NCBI GenBank assembly: GCA_003210095.1
Contig: QCNP01000001.1
Location: forward strand, 604,001-668,000
Direction: 5' to 3'
DNA: 64,000 bases
Origin: Pelagibacteraceae bacterium AG-426-E17
GTDB lineage: Bacteria; Pseudomonadota; Alphaproteobacteria; Pelagibacterales; Pelagibacteraceae
The translations under genes were made by a program, and so were the position numbers. Position 1 is the stretch's first letter. Each line of letters opens with the position of its first letter. The notes under the pieces were generated by a model that did not search any database, was not told where the DNA came from, and saw only the letters and a program-made list of their open reading frames with translations. This document shows positions 1 through 9,414 of this stretch, piece by piece.

Positions 1-2
1 GA

Positions 3-170
3 AATATCATATCTATTGATAAAAATTATATTAGACCTCTAGATGTAAATACTTTACTAGGAAACGCTTCAAAAGCACGAAAAAAATTATCTTGGAAACC
101 TAAAATCAATATACATCAATTAATTGATGAAATGATTTCAGACGAAGTAAAAATTTTAGACAATGAGTAA
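3..170 (+). CDS. gmd: GDP-mannose 4,6-dehydratase, C-terminal fragment (truncated by window start)
   Basis: Open frame from the window edge: NIISIDKNYIRPLDVNTLLGNASKARKKLSWKPKINIHQLIDEMISDEVKILDNE*. This is a Gmd-like C-terminus (YxRPxEVxxLxGxxxKAxxxLxWxP) and sits directly upstream of fcl. Confidence 0.85.
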   Translation, partial: NIISIDKNYIRPLDVNTLLGNASKARKKLSWKPKINIHQLIDEMISDEVKILDNE

Positions 171-1089
171 TAAAAAAAAAATTTTTTTAGCTGGACATAG
201 AGGAATGGTTGGATCAGCAATATATAAAAAATTAAAAATAAATGGTTATAATAATATATTGGTTAGATCTAAAAGTGAGCTTAATTTGTTAGATCAAAAT
301 AAGACATTCAGATTTTTGAAAAAAAATAAACCTCATTTTGTAATTTTGGCTGCTGCAAGAGTAGGCGGTATAAAAGCAAATTTAAAAAACAAAGATAAAT
401 TTATTTACGAAAATTTGCAGATACAAAATAATATAATTCATGGAAGTTATTTAGCGGGTGTTAAAAATTTATTTTTACTTGGATCAAGCTGTATTTATCC
501 GAAATATTGCAACCAACCGATGAAAGAAAAGTATCTTCTTACTGGACCTTTAGAAGAAACAAATGATGCATACTCAATTGCAAAAATAGCTGGGTTGAAA
601 ATGTGCGAGTATTATAGCAAGATTTATAATTTAAACTTTAAAAGTATCATGCCACCGAACTTATATGGACCAAATGATAATTTTGACTTGGAAACGTCAC
701 ATTTTTATCCTGCTTTAATAAAAAGAATTTATTTATGTAAATTAAATAATAGGAAAAAGCTTATTATTTGGGGAACTGGAAAAGCCAAGAGAGAATTAAT
801 GTTTGTAGAGGATTTCGCAGATGCAATTATATTTTTTATGAAAAAAAAAATTAAACAACCTTTTTTAAATATCGGCACAGGGAAAGAAAATTCAATTTTA
901 TGGTACGCAAAATATTTAATGAAGAAAATGAAAGTAAAATTAAAAATTAAATTTGATAAAACTAAACCTGATGGAATGCCTCGTAAATGTTTAGATATAT
1001 CAATTGCTAAAACTTATGGCTGGAAACCAATTAACAATTTAGATAAAGGATTTCAAATTACCTTTAATTATTTTACAAAAAAGATCTGA
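163..1089 (+). CDS. fcl: GDP-L-fucose synthase family (GDP-4-keto-6-deoxymannose epimerase/reductase; ColC-like role possible)
   Basis: GHRGMVGSA Rossmann motif, SSCIYPK, YSIAK (YxxxK), TSHFYPALIKR; overlaps the gmd stop. Confidence 0.88.
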   Translation: MSNKKKIFLAGHRGMVGSAIYKKLKINGYNNILVRSKSELNLLDQNKTFRFLKKNKPHFVILAAARVGGIKANLKNKDKFIYENLQIQNNIIHGSYLAGVKNLFLLGSSCIYPKYCNQPMKEKYLLTGPLEETNDAYSIAKIAGLKMCEYYSKIYNLNFKSIMPPNLYGPNDNFDLETSHFYPALIKRIYLCKLNNRKKLIIWGTGKAKRELMFVEDFADAIIFFMKKKIKQPFLNIGTGKENSILWYAKYLMKKMKVKLKIKFDKTKPDGMPRKCLDISIAKTYGWKPINNLDKGFQITFNYFTKKI

Positions 1090-2314
1090 GTAAATTTATA
1101 AATAAAAATAATAAATAAAACGCATATAAATTAAACACTATTTTTTTATTTAAAATTTTTTTGAAATTAAAGTTGTATTCAAAAACTGTAAAGAATAAAA
1201 TTATCAATAGAGGATCATAATACTTATGGTAAATTGTTAGCTGAGGATTAGACAATATCAAAATCATCAATAATAATAAATTATTCAAATTTAATTTAAA
1301 AAAGAAGCCAATATATAAAAAAGATAAAAATGAGATAATTAAAAAAAAATAGTTGTTATTAAAAAAAAAATACGAAAATTTAAAAAATATACCTCCTCCT
1401 GAATAATTAATAGAATAATTAAAAAAAAAGGAGAGTATAAAAAAAATTGCAGAAAGAATAACAAATTTATTTACGACTATTAAATTTTTGCAAACTGCTA
1501 TAACTGATTTGTTTAACAGAATTGGAATCGAGTAAAATAAGATTAAACTAGATATTATTAAAATTTTATTAGCGGGATTAATCCTGTTAATAATATTAAT
1601 ATCAGGTACAGCAGTTATTTTGAGAAAATTTACATCTAATATAAATAAGTAATATATCATCGGTATAGACAAACTTAAATTTATAAAAAGTATTTTGTAA
1701 GTTTCTTTTGAAAAAGAATAATGTCTAAAAAAAGTGTAAAAAAAATATAGAAAAAATATTGAAAAATTTGGACTTATGTATGAAGCTAATATTAAAAATA
1801 AAGTATTATAAATTGCATATTTAAATTTATGTTTTTTATTGAATTCTAAAAAAAAAAATAAACTTAAAAGAAAAAATAAAAAACCTAAGAGTCTGCTATC
1901 TGGCCAAATTGATATTGATCTTATTGTAGGAGAGAGAAAAAAAGTAGCTGAAATAAAAAAAAAAATATAATTATATTTTTTTCCATATTTAGATATCAAA
2001 CACTTATAGGTCACAACAATTATCAGTGGGACAATAAATAGGTGAAGAAATCTTATGCTATTTATATCTAAACCACTTTTTAATAACATTGTTATCAAAA
2101 TTAGAATCAATGGGGAATGTCTATCAGGATATTGATTGTAATTTAAGAAAGTACCAATAAAATCATTATTAAAAGAGTTAATTATTTCTATACGCAATAA
2201 AAAATCCGGAAGTGCACCTCCTGTGCTATTTTCATTAAAGAAAAAACCAATAAATAAAGTTATAAATAAAAGAGTAAATACAATTGTTTTATTTGCGGTA
2301 TGATGATTAAACAT
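1073..2314 (-). CDS. Polytopic membrane protein, probable glycosyltransferase/polysaccharide-associated
   Basis: 413 aa with many hydrophobic segments, located among sugar-nucleotide genes; no family recognised with certainty. Confidence 0.6.
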   Translation of the reverse strand: MFNHHTANKTIVFTLLFITLFIGFFFNENSTGGALPDFLLRIEIINSFNNDFIGTFLNYNQYPDRHSPLILILITMLLKSGLDINSIRFLHLFIVPLIIVVTYKCLISKYGKKYNYIFFFISATFFLSPTIRSISIWPDSRLLGFLFFLLSLFFFLEFNKKHKFKYAIYNTLFLILASYISPNFSIFFLYFFYTFFRHYSFSKETYKILFINLSLSIPMIYYLFILDVNFLKITAVPDINIINRINPANKILIISSLILFYSIPILLNKSVIAVCKNLIVVNKFVILSAIFFILSFFFNYSINYSGGGIFFKFSYFFFNNNYFFLIISFLSFLYIGFFFKLNLNNLLLLMILILSNPQLTIYHKYYDPLLIILFFTVFEYNFNFKKILNKKIVFNLYAFYLLFLFINLLRSFL

Positions 2315-2352
2315 ATATTTTTAAAATTATTGAATACGAAAAAGTTTTAATC

Positions 2353-3588
2353 ATGTCAAAAAAAAAATTTTCACATCAGATTTTACTATCTAAAAAAAGA
2401 AAATATATCTATCCGCTGCTAGACCAGGGACTATCAGCAAAAGATTTAAATGAAGGTATCAAAGTATTAAAATCAGGAAGAATAACTATAGGGAAAAAAA
2501 CTCAAGATTTTGAAAATAAATTCAATAAATTTCTTGGTTCAAAATACGCGTTGATGGTTAACTCAGGATCTTCTGCAAATTTATTAGCAGCATTTGCATC
2601 TTGTAATCCCATGAGAAAAAATAAATTTAAAACAGGTGATGAGGCTATAATACAATCTTTGTGTTGGCCCACATCATTATGGCCACTTGTTCAATGTGGA
2701 TTAAAAATAAAATTCGTTGATATTAATCCGTTAACTTTGAACGTAAATGCAGACGATTTAATAAAAAATATTTCAAAAAAAACTAAAGTAATTTTAGTAA
2801 TTAATGTCTTAGGACTTTCGACAGATATAAAAAAAATTAGAGATTTTTGTAGCAAAAAGAATATTATTTTGATTGAGGATAATTGTGAATCACTTGGGGC
2901 AAAATTTAACAAAAAATTACTAGGCACGTTTGGAGATTTTGGAACATTCTCTTTTTTTTACTCTCATCAGATTACTTCAGGAGAAGGTGGTATGATTATA
3001 TGCAAAGAGAAAAAAGATTATGAAATATTAAAATCATTAAGATCTCATGGATGGTCTAGGGATAGAAATACAGCAACCAAATATCCTCATTTAGATCCAA
3101 GATACATATTTATCAATTCAGGTTTTAATCTTCGTCCAACAGATATCCAAGCAGCTATAGGTTTGAGCCAATTCAAAAAACTTAAGAAATTTATGAAAAT
3201 AAGAATTAATAATAGGAACAAAATTATTAAAACCTTAAAAATGCATAAAAATTGGTCCAATCAATTTTCCTTTGTAGATGTGCCAAAAAAAGTTTCACCA
3301 AGTTATATGGTTTTTCCTATTTTTTTGAATAAAAAATTTAGAAATAAAAAAACTAATTTTATAAATTACATTGAATCCAAAGGCCTTGAAACTAGACCAA
3401 TAATAAGTGGTTCATTTGTTAAACAACCATCAACCAAATTATTTAAACTTAATCCAAGAAAAAAGAAGTATCCAGGTGCAGATCAAGTTCAAGAATTAGG
3501 GTTTGTAATCGGATTACATACAAAAAATATCTCTAATAAAAAATTAAAATTTTTGTCAGAAACGCTGCTATCGATTGATAGTTTGTAA
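2353..3588 (+). CDS. DegT/DnrJ/EryC1-fold PLP enzyme, ColD-like sugar 3-dehydratase
   Basis: SGSSANLL, LIEDNCESLGAKFN, GTFSFFYSHQITSGEGGM (His where aminotransferases have the Schiff-base Lys), LRSHGWSRD, ETRPIISGSF. Confidence 0.8.
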   Translation: MSKKKFSHQILLSKKRKYIYPLLDQGLSAKDLNEGIKVLKSGRITIGKKTQDFENKFNKFLGSKYALMVNSGSSANLLAAFASCNPMRKNKFKTGDEAIIQSLCWPTSLWPLVQCGLKIKFVDINPLTLNVNADDLIKNISKKTKVILVINVLGLSTDIKKIRDFCSKKNIILIEDNCESLGAKFNKKLLGTFGDFGTFSFFYSHQITSGEGGMIICKEKKDYEILKSLRSHGWSRDRNTATKYPHLDPRYIFINSGFNLRPTDIQAAIGLSQFKKLKKFMKIRINNRNKIIKTLKMHKNWSNQFSFVDVPKKVSPSYMVFPIFLNKKFRNKKTNFINYIESKGLETRPIISGSFVKQPSTKLFKLNPRKKKYPGADQVQELGFVIGLHTKNISNKKLKFLSETLLSIDSL

Positions 3589-4251
3589 GTATTTTTTAAT
3601 CATATAAATTAAAATTTTTAACCCATCACTAAATGCTTTAACTTTTTTCTTATCCGCTACTCTTTTTCTTTCCACACAGGGAATAGTAGAATATTTAAAT
3701 TTTAATATTTTAGCTTTGAACGGTATCTCTACACATAAACAATAATCGTTTTGGCTTAGTTTCATTTCATTAAGTTTAGTAGTTTTAGCTAATATATAGG
3801 TAAAAAGTAAATCACTTATATTTAATTTCATAAATAAATTTCCTAAAAAAGTAAAGAGATAATTTCCTATTCGTGTAATTATATCATCATCAAAACTAGT
3901 TGCACCTTTCTCATATCTTGAACCAAAAACCAAATCTAAATTTTCATTTTGACTTTTTTCTAACATTAAAGAAATATATTTTGGATCTGTAGAACCGTCA
4001 GCATAAAATATACATGAATAAGTTGTTTTGGAATGCTTAATACCCTCCACTATAGCATTTCCATATCCCATACCAGTTTGAAAAATGATTTTGCAATCAT
4101 AATTTTTTATAGCCTCAAAAGTTTCTTCATCATTTTTTTGCATAATTATTAAAATATTGATTGTTGGATAATTCCTTTTTAACTCATTTAAAACAATCGG
4201 AAGTGCATTCGGCTCTTTTTTTGCAGGGATAATTAGAGTAATTTCTTTCAT
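3568..4251 (-). CDS. Family 2 glycosyltransferase
   Basis: MKEITLIIPAKKEPNALPIVLNEL ... YADGSTDPKYI: GT2 N-terminus and metal-binding-like motif. Confidence 0.8.
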   Translation of the reverse strand: MKEITLIIPAKKEPNALPIVLNELKRNYPTINILIIMQKNDEETFEAIKNYDCKIIFQTGMGYGNAIVEGIKHSKTTYSCIFYADGSTDPKYISLMLEKSQNENLDLVFGSRYEKGATSFDDDIITRIGNYLFTFLGNLFMKLNISDLLFTYILAKTTKLNEMKLSQNDYCLCVEIPFKAKILKFKYSTIPCVERKRVADKKKVKAFSDGLKILIYMIKKYLQTINR

Positions 4252-4351
4252 TTATTTTACATATTATTAATCATTAAAGTTAATTCAATTTTAAATATAT
4301 ATTGGTGTTTTTTTAAAGTTTACAAATATTAAAATTAAGGTATAACACCCG

Positions 4352-4469
4352 AGCCTGGTGATTATTGCGAAGGTGTAATACCCGATCCCATTCCGAACTC
4401 GGAAGTCAAGCCCTTCTGCGCCGATGGTACTTTGTCTTAAGGCATGGGAGAGTAGGACGTTGCCAGGCT
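4352..4469 (+). rRNA. rrf: 5S ribosomal RNA
   Basis: AGCCTGG...CCAGGCT terminal stem, CCGAACTCGGAAGTCAAGC and GCGCCGATGGTACT conserved blocks, GGGAGAGTAGGACGTTGCCAGGC 3' end. Confidence 0.95.
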
Positions 4470-4476
4470 TAATATT

Positions 4477-4602
4477 ATGAAAATTAAAAGTTCCTTAAAA
4501 TCATTGAAAAAAAGAGATCTCAACTCAAAAATGGTTAAGAGGAGAGGTAGAGTTTACATAATAAATAAAAAAAACCCAAAATTTAAAGCAAGACAAAAAT
4601 AA
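4477..4602 (+). CDS. rpmJ: 50S ribosomal protein L36
   Basis: 41 aa [42 protein letters not shown]36 pattern, below the ORF-track cutoff. Confidence 0.9.
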   Translation: MKIKSSLKSLKKRDLNSKMVKRRGRVYIINKKNPKFKARQK

Positions 4603-4606
4603 ATCT

Positions 4607-4717
4607 ATGGATAATGATAGTCACAAAAAGACCTGGGAAAATTTTACAAAATTTGTTCTTTGGGGGACAATATCAGTTATTGCTATATTGGTAGTCTTAG
4701 CTATTGTTTTATTATAA
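4607..4717 (+). CDS. Small aa3-type cytochrome c oxidase subunit IV-like protein
   Basis: 36 aa MDNDSHKKTWENFTKFVLWGTISVIAILVVLAIVLL*; HxxTWxxFxKF plus one TM helix, typical of the small alphaproteobacterial COX IV found upstream of pntA. Confidence 0.75.
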   Translation: MDNDSHKKTWENFTKFVLWGTISVIAILVVLAIVLL

Positions 4718-4734
4718 AATCTAAATAAATATTA

Positions 4735-5823
4735 ATGATTATTGGTTCTGTTAGTGAAAATAAAAATACTGAAAAAAGAATTTCAGTTACACCAGAAAAT
4801 GTAAAAAAATTCGTTTCAAATGGTTTTAAAGTATATCTCGAGAAAAACTATGGTCAACATCTTGACATGAATGATGAAAAATTTTCTGCAAATGGTGCTG
4901 AATTTTTTAGCGATAAAGATAAAATTATAAAAGATTCTGATATCTTATTACAATTAAACTTGCCAGATGAAAAAGATTTAAAAAATTTGTCCCCCAATAA
5001 AAATTTGATAGGAGTTTTTGATCCTACTAAAAATAAAGATCGTATTCTTAAACTTTCTGAGAATAATATTAATGTTTTTTCATTAGAATTACTTCCGCGT
5101 ATAACTCGTGCGCAATCAATGGATATTTTGTCTTCTCAAGCCAATTTAGCTGGTTACAAAGCAGTAGTTGATGCGTTTTCTTTTTTTAACAAGGCAATTC
5201 CAATGATGATGACAGCAGCTGGTACAATACCTGCAGCGAAAGTTCTCATTGTAGGAGCAGGAGTTGCAGGTTTGCAGGCTATTGCTACTGCAAAAAGAAT
5301 GGGAGCAATCGTTTTTGCAACCGATGTTAGGATGGCATCGAAAGAGCAAGTCGAAAGCTTAGGAGGTAAATTTTTAGTTGTTGAAGGGGCAGAGAATTTA
5401 GAAACATCAGGTGGATATGCAAAAGAGGCTTCGGAAGAGTTCAAAAAAAAGCAAGAAAATCTCCTTAATGATACACTAAAAAAAATTGATATTGTGGTTT
5501 GTACAGCTCTAATACCAGGCAAAAAGGCCCCAATTATAATTAAGAGTGAGATGATTAAGGGAATGCCTAAAGGCTCAATTATATATGATTTAGCGGCATC
5601 GCAGGGTGGAAACACAGAATTTACTAAAGCGGATGAAATAGTTGATATAGATGGTGTTAAGATTTTAGGAGATAGTAATTTACTTAACAAATTACCAATA
5701 TCTGCATCAAATTTATACTCTAAAAATTTACTTAATTTTGTAATTAATTTGTATGATAAAAAAAATAATAAAATTAATATAAACTTGGAAGATGAAATTA
5801 TAAAAAAAACTTTGGTAAAATAA
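4735..5823 (+). CDS. pntAA: NAD(P) transhydrogenase subunit alpha part 1
   Basis: AlaDh/PNT family: VSENKNTEKRISVTPENVKKF, RITRAQSMDILSSQANLAGYKAV, GAGVAGLQAIATAKRMGA. Confidence 0.93.
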   Translation: MIIGSVSENKNTEKRISVTPENVKKFVSNGFKVYLEKNYGQHLDMNDEKFSANGAEFFSDKDKIIKDSDILLQLNLPDEKDLKNLSPNKNLIGVFDPTKNKDRILKLSENNINVFSLELLPRITRAQSMDILSSQANLAGYKAVVDAFSFFNKAIPMMMTAAGTIPAAKVLIVGAGVAGLQAIATAKRMGAIVFATDVRMASKEQVESLGGKFLVVEGAENLETSGGYAKEASEEFKKKQENLLNDTLKKIDIVVCTALIPGKKAPIIIKSEMIKGMPKGSIIYDLAASQGGNTEFTKADEIVDIDGVKILGDSNLLNKLPISASNLYSKNLLNFVINLYDKKNNKININLEDEIIKKTLVK

Positions 5824-5824
5824 T

Positions 5825-6127
5825 ATGGAAATAGATCCCTTTGTATTTAGATTAAGTATATTTATACTTTCAATATTTGTTGGTTACTATGTCGTATGGA
5901 GTGTCACACCATCTCTTCATACACCATTGATGTCTGTAACAAACGCGATTTCGTCAGTCATTATAGTGGGGGCTATTATTGCGGCCTTAGCTGGAAATGA
6001 AGAAAATGTTTTTAATGAGGCAAGCATATTTGGATTTTTAGCGATTATATTAGCCGCGGTGAATATTTTTGGTGGATTTTTGGTAACACAACGAATGTTA
6101 GCAATGTACAAAAAGAAGAAAAAATGA
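5825..6127 (+). CDS. pntAB: NAD(P) transhydrogenase subunit alpha part 2 (membrane)
   Basis: 100 aa: GYYVVWSVTPSLHTPLMSVTNAISSVIIVGA; flanked by pntAA and pntB. Confidence 0.93.
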   Translation: MEIDPFVFRLSIFILSIFVGYYVVWSVTPSLHTPLMSVTNAISSVIIVGAIIAALAGNEENVFNEASIFGFLAIILAAVNIFGGFLVTQRMLAMYKKKKK

Positions 6128-7521
6128 TTTCAACAAATTTACTAGCTTTATTTTATTTAATTTCTGGAGTGTTGTTTATTTTGGCTTTAAGAGGGCTTTC
6201 TTCTCCCGAAACTTCAAGACAAGGAAATTTCTTTGGTATTTTGGGAATGATAATTGCAGTTGTGGTAACCTTTCTATCTATGGGCAATTTTTCAGATAGT
6301 TTTCTTTATGTAATAGTGTTTCTTTTGATTGGTGGAAGCGTTGGTGCTTTTATAGCATTTAAAATACCAATGACAGCAATGCCCGAATTAGTTGCTGGCT
6401 TTCATAGTTTAGTAGGATTAGCAGCAGTTTTTGTTGCAATATCAGCTTTCTTAAATCCGGAGGCTTTTAATCTGGGTATTTTGGGAAATATTAAGCTTGC
6501 AAGCTTGATTGAAATGTCAATAGGTGCAGCTGTTGGTGCAATAACTTTTTCTGGATCAATTATCGCGTTTTTAAAATTAAGAGGAATTATGTCAGGAGCA
6601 CCTATAACATTTCCAGGTCAACATGTTTTAAATCTAATCATTTTAATATCTATAATTGTTTTAACTTATTTTCTCTGCACCACTCAGTCCTCTGGTTTAT
6701 TTTGGACATTAATAGCGGTCTCTTTTTTGGTTGGTATATTGTTAATAATACCTATTGGAGGAGCTGATATGCCTGTTGTGATATCGATGCTAAACTCTTA
6801 CTCAGGTTGGGCAGCAGCTGGAATTGGTTTTACTTTAGAGAATACAGCATTAATTATTACGGGCGCTCTGGTTGGCTCATCAGGTGCAATTTTATCTTAT
6901 ATAATGTGTAAGGGAATGAACAGATCTTTTTTTAGTGTAATCTTAGGAGGTTTTGGTGGCACAGACCAGGTATCGAAATCTAATAACAAAGAGCAAAAAC
7001 CTGTTAAAAGTGGAAATTCAGATGATGCAGCATTTCTAATGAAGAATGCATCTTCTGTAATTATCGTGCCTGGATACGGAATGGCTGTTGCGCAAGCTCA
7101 ACATGCGTTGAGAGAAATGGTCGATACTTTAAAAAAGAATGGTATAAAAGTTTCATATGCGATACATCCAGTAGCAGGAAGAATGCCAGGTCACATGAAT
7201 GTACTATTAGCTGAGGCAAATGTTCCATATGATGAAGTTTTTGAATTAGAGGAAATAAATAATGACTTTGCTAATTGTGACGTTGCATATGTAATTGGCG
7301 CAAATGATGTTACTAACCCTGTTGCCAAAACAGATCCACAAAGTCCAATTTACGGTATGCCCATCTTAGACGTAGAGAAAGCAAAGTCAGTTTTGTTTGT
7401 AAAAAGGAGTCTATCACCGGGTTATGCAGGTGTAGATAATGATTTATTTTACCGGGAAAATACATTGATGCTTTTTGCAGATGCAAAGAAAATGACAGAG
7501 GATATTATTAAAAGTTTTTAA
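6124..7521 (+). CDS. pntB: NAD(P) transhydrogenase subunit beta
   Basis: FLISGVLFILALRGLSSPETSRQGN-type N-terminus, PGYGMAVAQAQHALREM, YAIHPVAGRMPGHMNVLLAEA. Confidence 0.95.
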   Translation: MISTNLLALFYLISGVLFILALRGLSSPETSRQGNFFGILGMIIAVVVTFLSMGNFSDSFLYVIVFLLIGGSVGAFIAFKIPMTAMPELVAGFHSLVGLAAVFVAISAFLNPEAFNLGILGNIKLASLIEMSIGAAVGAITFSGSIIAFLKLRGIMSGAPITFPGQHVLNLIILISIIVLTYFLCTTQSSGLFWTLIAVSFLVGILLIIPIGGADMPVVISMLNSYSGWAAAGIGFTLENTALIITGALVGSSGAILSYIMCKGMNRSFFSVILGGFGGTDQVSKSNNKEQKPVKSGNSDDAAFLMKNASSVIIVPGYGMAVAQAQHALREMVDTLKKNGIKVSYAIHPVAGRMPGHMNVLLAEANVPYDEVFELEEINNDFANCDVAYVIGANDVTNPVAKTDPQSPIYGMPILDVEKAKSVLFVKRSLSPGYAGVDNDLFYRENTLMLFADAKKMTEDIIKSF

Positions 7522-7524
7522 AAA

Positions 7525-8220
7525 GTGACTAAAATTTATTGTGATATAGCCAATATAAATACAATTAAAAAATTTTCTAAAAAAAAAATAGTTAAAGGAT
7601 TCACAACAAATCCAAGCTTAATGAGAAAAGCTGGGGCCAAAAATTATGAATTATATTCAAAAGAAATTTTAAAAATATGCAAAAATAAACCTATTTCATT
7701 TGAGGTTTTTGCAGATGACTACAAAAATATTTTTCTACAAGCATTAAAAATCAAATCATGGGGAAGCAATGTTTACGTTAAAATTCCTGTAGAAAATTCA
7801 AAAGGAATTTTTATGGGCAAAGTAATTAATGAATTAAGTAAGAATAATATTAAAATGAATATTACTGCTGTTTACACACACAAACAAACTATGAGAATCC
7901 TCAAAAAAATTAAAAAGAGCTCTAATGTTATTATTTCTATATTCGCTGGAAGAGCAGGAGATGTTGGAAAAGATCCTATTCCTGAAATTAAAAAAAGTAT
8001 TAAAATTGCAAAAAATTTTAAAAATGTAAAAATACTTTGGGCAAGCGTTAGAGAGCCATATAACTATATACAAGCTTCACAACTAGGATGTCATATAATT
8101 ACAGTACCACCAAATATTATCTCAAAAATAGAGAACTTTGGTAAGTCGTTTAAAAGTCTAACTAGAGATACAGTAAAAACATTTCTAGTTGATAGTAGAA
8201 AATCTAATTTTAGCATCTAA
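7525..8220 (+). CDS. Transaldolase / fructose-6-phosphate aldolase family (GTG start)
   Basis: YCDIANINTIKKF, VKGFTTNPSLMRKAG, ISFEVFAD, VKIPVENSKG, ISIFAGRAGD. Confidence 0.85.
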   Translation: MTKIYCDIANINTIKKFSKKKIVKGFTTNPSLMRKAGAKNYELYSKEILKICKNKPISFEVFADDYKNIFLQALKIKSWGSNVYVKIPVENSKGIFMGKVINELSKNNIKMNITAVYTHKQTMRILKKIKKSSNVIISIFAGRAGDVGKDPIPEIKKSIKIAKNFKNVKILWASVREPYNYIQASQLGCHIITVPPNIISKIENFGKSFKSLTRDTVKTFLVDSRKSNFSI

Positions 8221-8225
8221 AAGAT

Positions 8226-8302
<77 letters not shown>

Positions 8303-8305
8303 ATG

Positions 8306-8500
8306 TTAAATTCTATTTTTTAATTTGTTAAGTTTTTTAACTCTTTTAATATTTTCTTGAAGTATTCTTTTTTTTTTCTCAGATGGTTTTTCATAATTCG
8401 ATTTTAGTTTAACTATTTTAAAAAAACCATCTCTTTGAAGTTTCCTTTTTAAAACCCTCAAAGCTTGCTCAACATTGTTATCTTTTACGTCTATTTTAAT
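8306..8500 (-). CDS. rpsU: 30S ribosomal protein S21, apparent ATT start codon
   Basis: Reverse-strand translation (M)KIDVKDNNVEQALRVLKRKLQRDGFFKIVKLKSNYEKPSEKKKRILQENIKRVKKLNKLKNRI*; no ATG/GTG/TTG between the upstream in-frame stop and the conserved core; GGAGG lies 4 nt before the ATT. Confidence 0.88.
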   Translation of the reverse strand: MKIDVKDNNVEQALRVLKRKLQRDGFFKIVKLKSNYEKPSEKKKRILQENIKRVKKLNKLKNRI

Positions 8501-8564
8501 AACTCCTCCAAAAAAAACATTTAATTAGCACTTTAGTAAAATTATGTCTATCAGTTTTTTAGTA

Positions 8565-9143
8565 TTAATTTTGGTTATTTTGTTTCTGTTCTTTCTCTTT
8601 CAATTTTTTTTCTCTTTTAATTCTTCTTTCAGCTTTTTCTAAAGCATCTAAAAGATCTTTTTGTGAAAATAGATTTATAGCAACTGGATCTTTTGGGTTT
8701 AAACTATTGTAATTCCAATAACTTTTATTTCTTATCGCCACAACAGAATTTTTGGTAATACCAACTAGTTTTGCGATTTGTGAGTCTTTTAATTGTGGAT
8801 GGTTTTTTAATATCCATAGAACCGAGTCTGGTTTATCTTGTCTTTTAGAAAGCGGTATATATTTTTTTAATTTTTTTTCCGAGCTTGAGATTTCGATGTC
8901 ATAATTAATTATATTCAATGGTCGGTTCTCGTCTTTGCAAGATAAATCAATTTCTTCTCTTGTTAACTGACCAGATGTTATAGGGTTATAAGCTTTTATA
9001 CCTTTCGCTACTTCTCCATCAGCTATGCCCTGAACTTCAACTTCATGCAAATTACAAAAATCTGCAATTTGTTTAAAAGTTAAGGTAGTATTTTCAACAA
9101 GCCAAGCAGCTGTCGCCATTGGCATCAAAGGTGAAATAGACAT
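8565..9143 (-). CDS. DUF1013 / TrcR-like cell-cycle transcriptional regulator
   Basis: PLMPMATAAWLVENTTLTFKQIADFCNLHEVEVQGIADGEVAKGIKAYNP signature. Confidence 0.85.
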   Translation of the reverse strand: MSISPLMPMATAAWLVENTTLTFKQIADFCNLHEVEVQGIADGEVAKGIKAYNPITSGQLTREEIDLSCKDENRPLNIINYDIEISSSEKKLKKYIPLSKRQDKPDSVLWILKNHPQLKDSQIAKLVGITKNSVVAIRNKSYWNYNSLNPKDPVAINLFSQKDLLDALEKAERRIKREKKLKEKEQKQNNQN

Positions 9144-9145
9144 AC

Positions 9146-9379
9146 TTATTTATTTTTAATCTCCGATTTAAAATTTTGAAATTTCTTATTAAACTTACTT
9201 ACTCTTCCTTTATCTAAAATTTTTTGCTTTCCACCAGTCCATGCAGAGTGAGATTTAGGATCAATCTCTAATTTTAAAGTTTCTCCTTCTTTGCCCCATG
9301 TTGACATGGTTTCAAAATGCGTACCATCTGTCATTTCAACTTTTATCTTGTGATAGTTTGGATGAATATTTTTTTTCAT
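9146..9379 (-). CDS. rpmE: 50S ribosomal protein L31
   Basis: [29 protein letters not shown]...[24 protein letters not shown]. Confidence 0.95.
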   Translation of the reverse strand: MKKNIHPNYHKIKVEMTDGTHFETMSTWGKEGETLKLEIDPKSHSAWTGGKQKILDKGRVSKFNKKFQNFKSEIKNK

Positions 9380-9414
9380 AGCAGAACTTATAACAAAAGA
9401 AATTAATAAAACAA

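Noticed and set aside
5154-5690. 178-aa minus-strand ORF antisense to pntAA (and 5146..5349)
   Set aside because: Shadow ORF of a strongly conserved coding gene; Ser/Pro/Ile-rich composition without a recognisable family.
5823-6127. Split pntA as a possible frameshift or pseudogene
   Set aside because: Separate alpha-1/alpha-2 transhydrogenase subunits are a common intact alphaproteobacterial arrangement.
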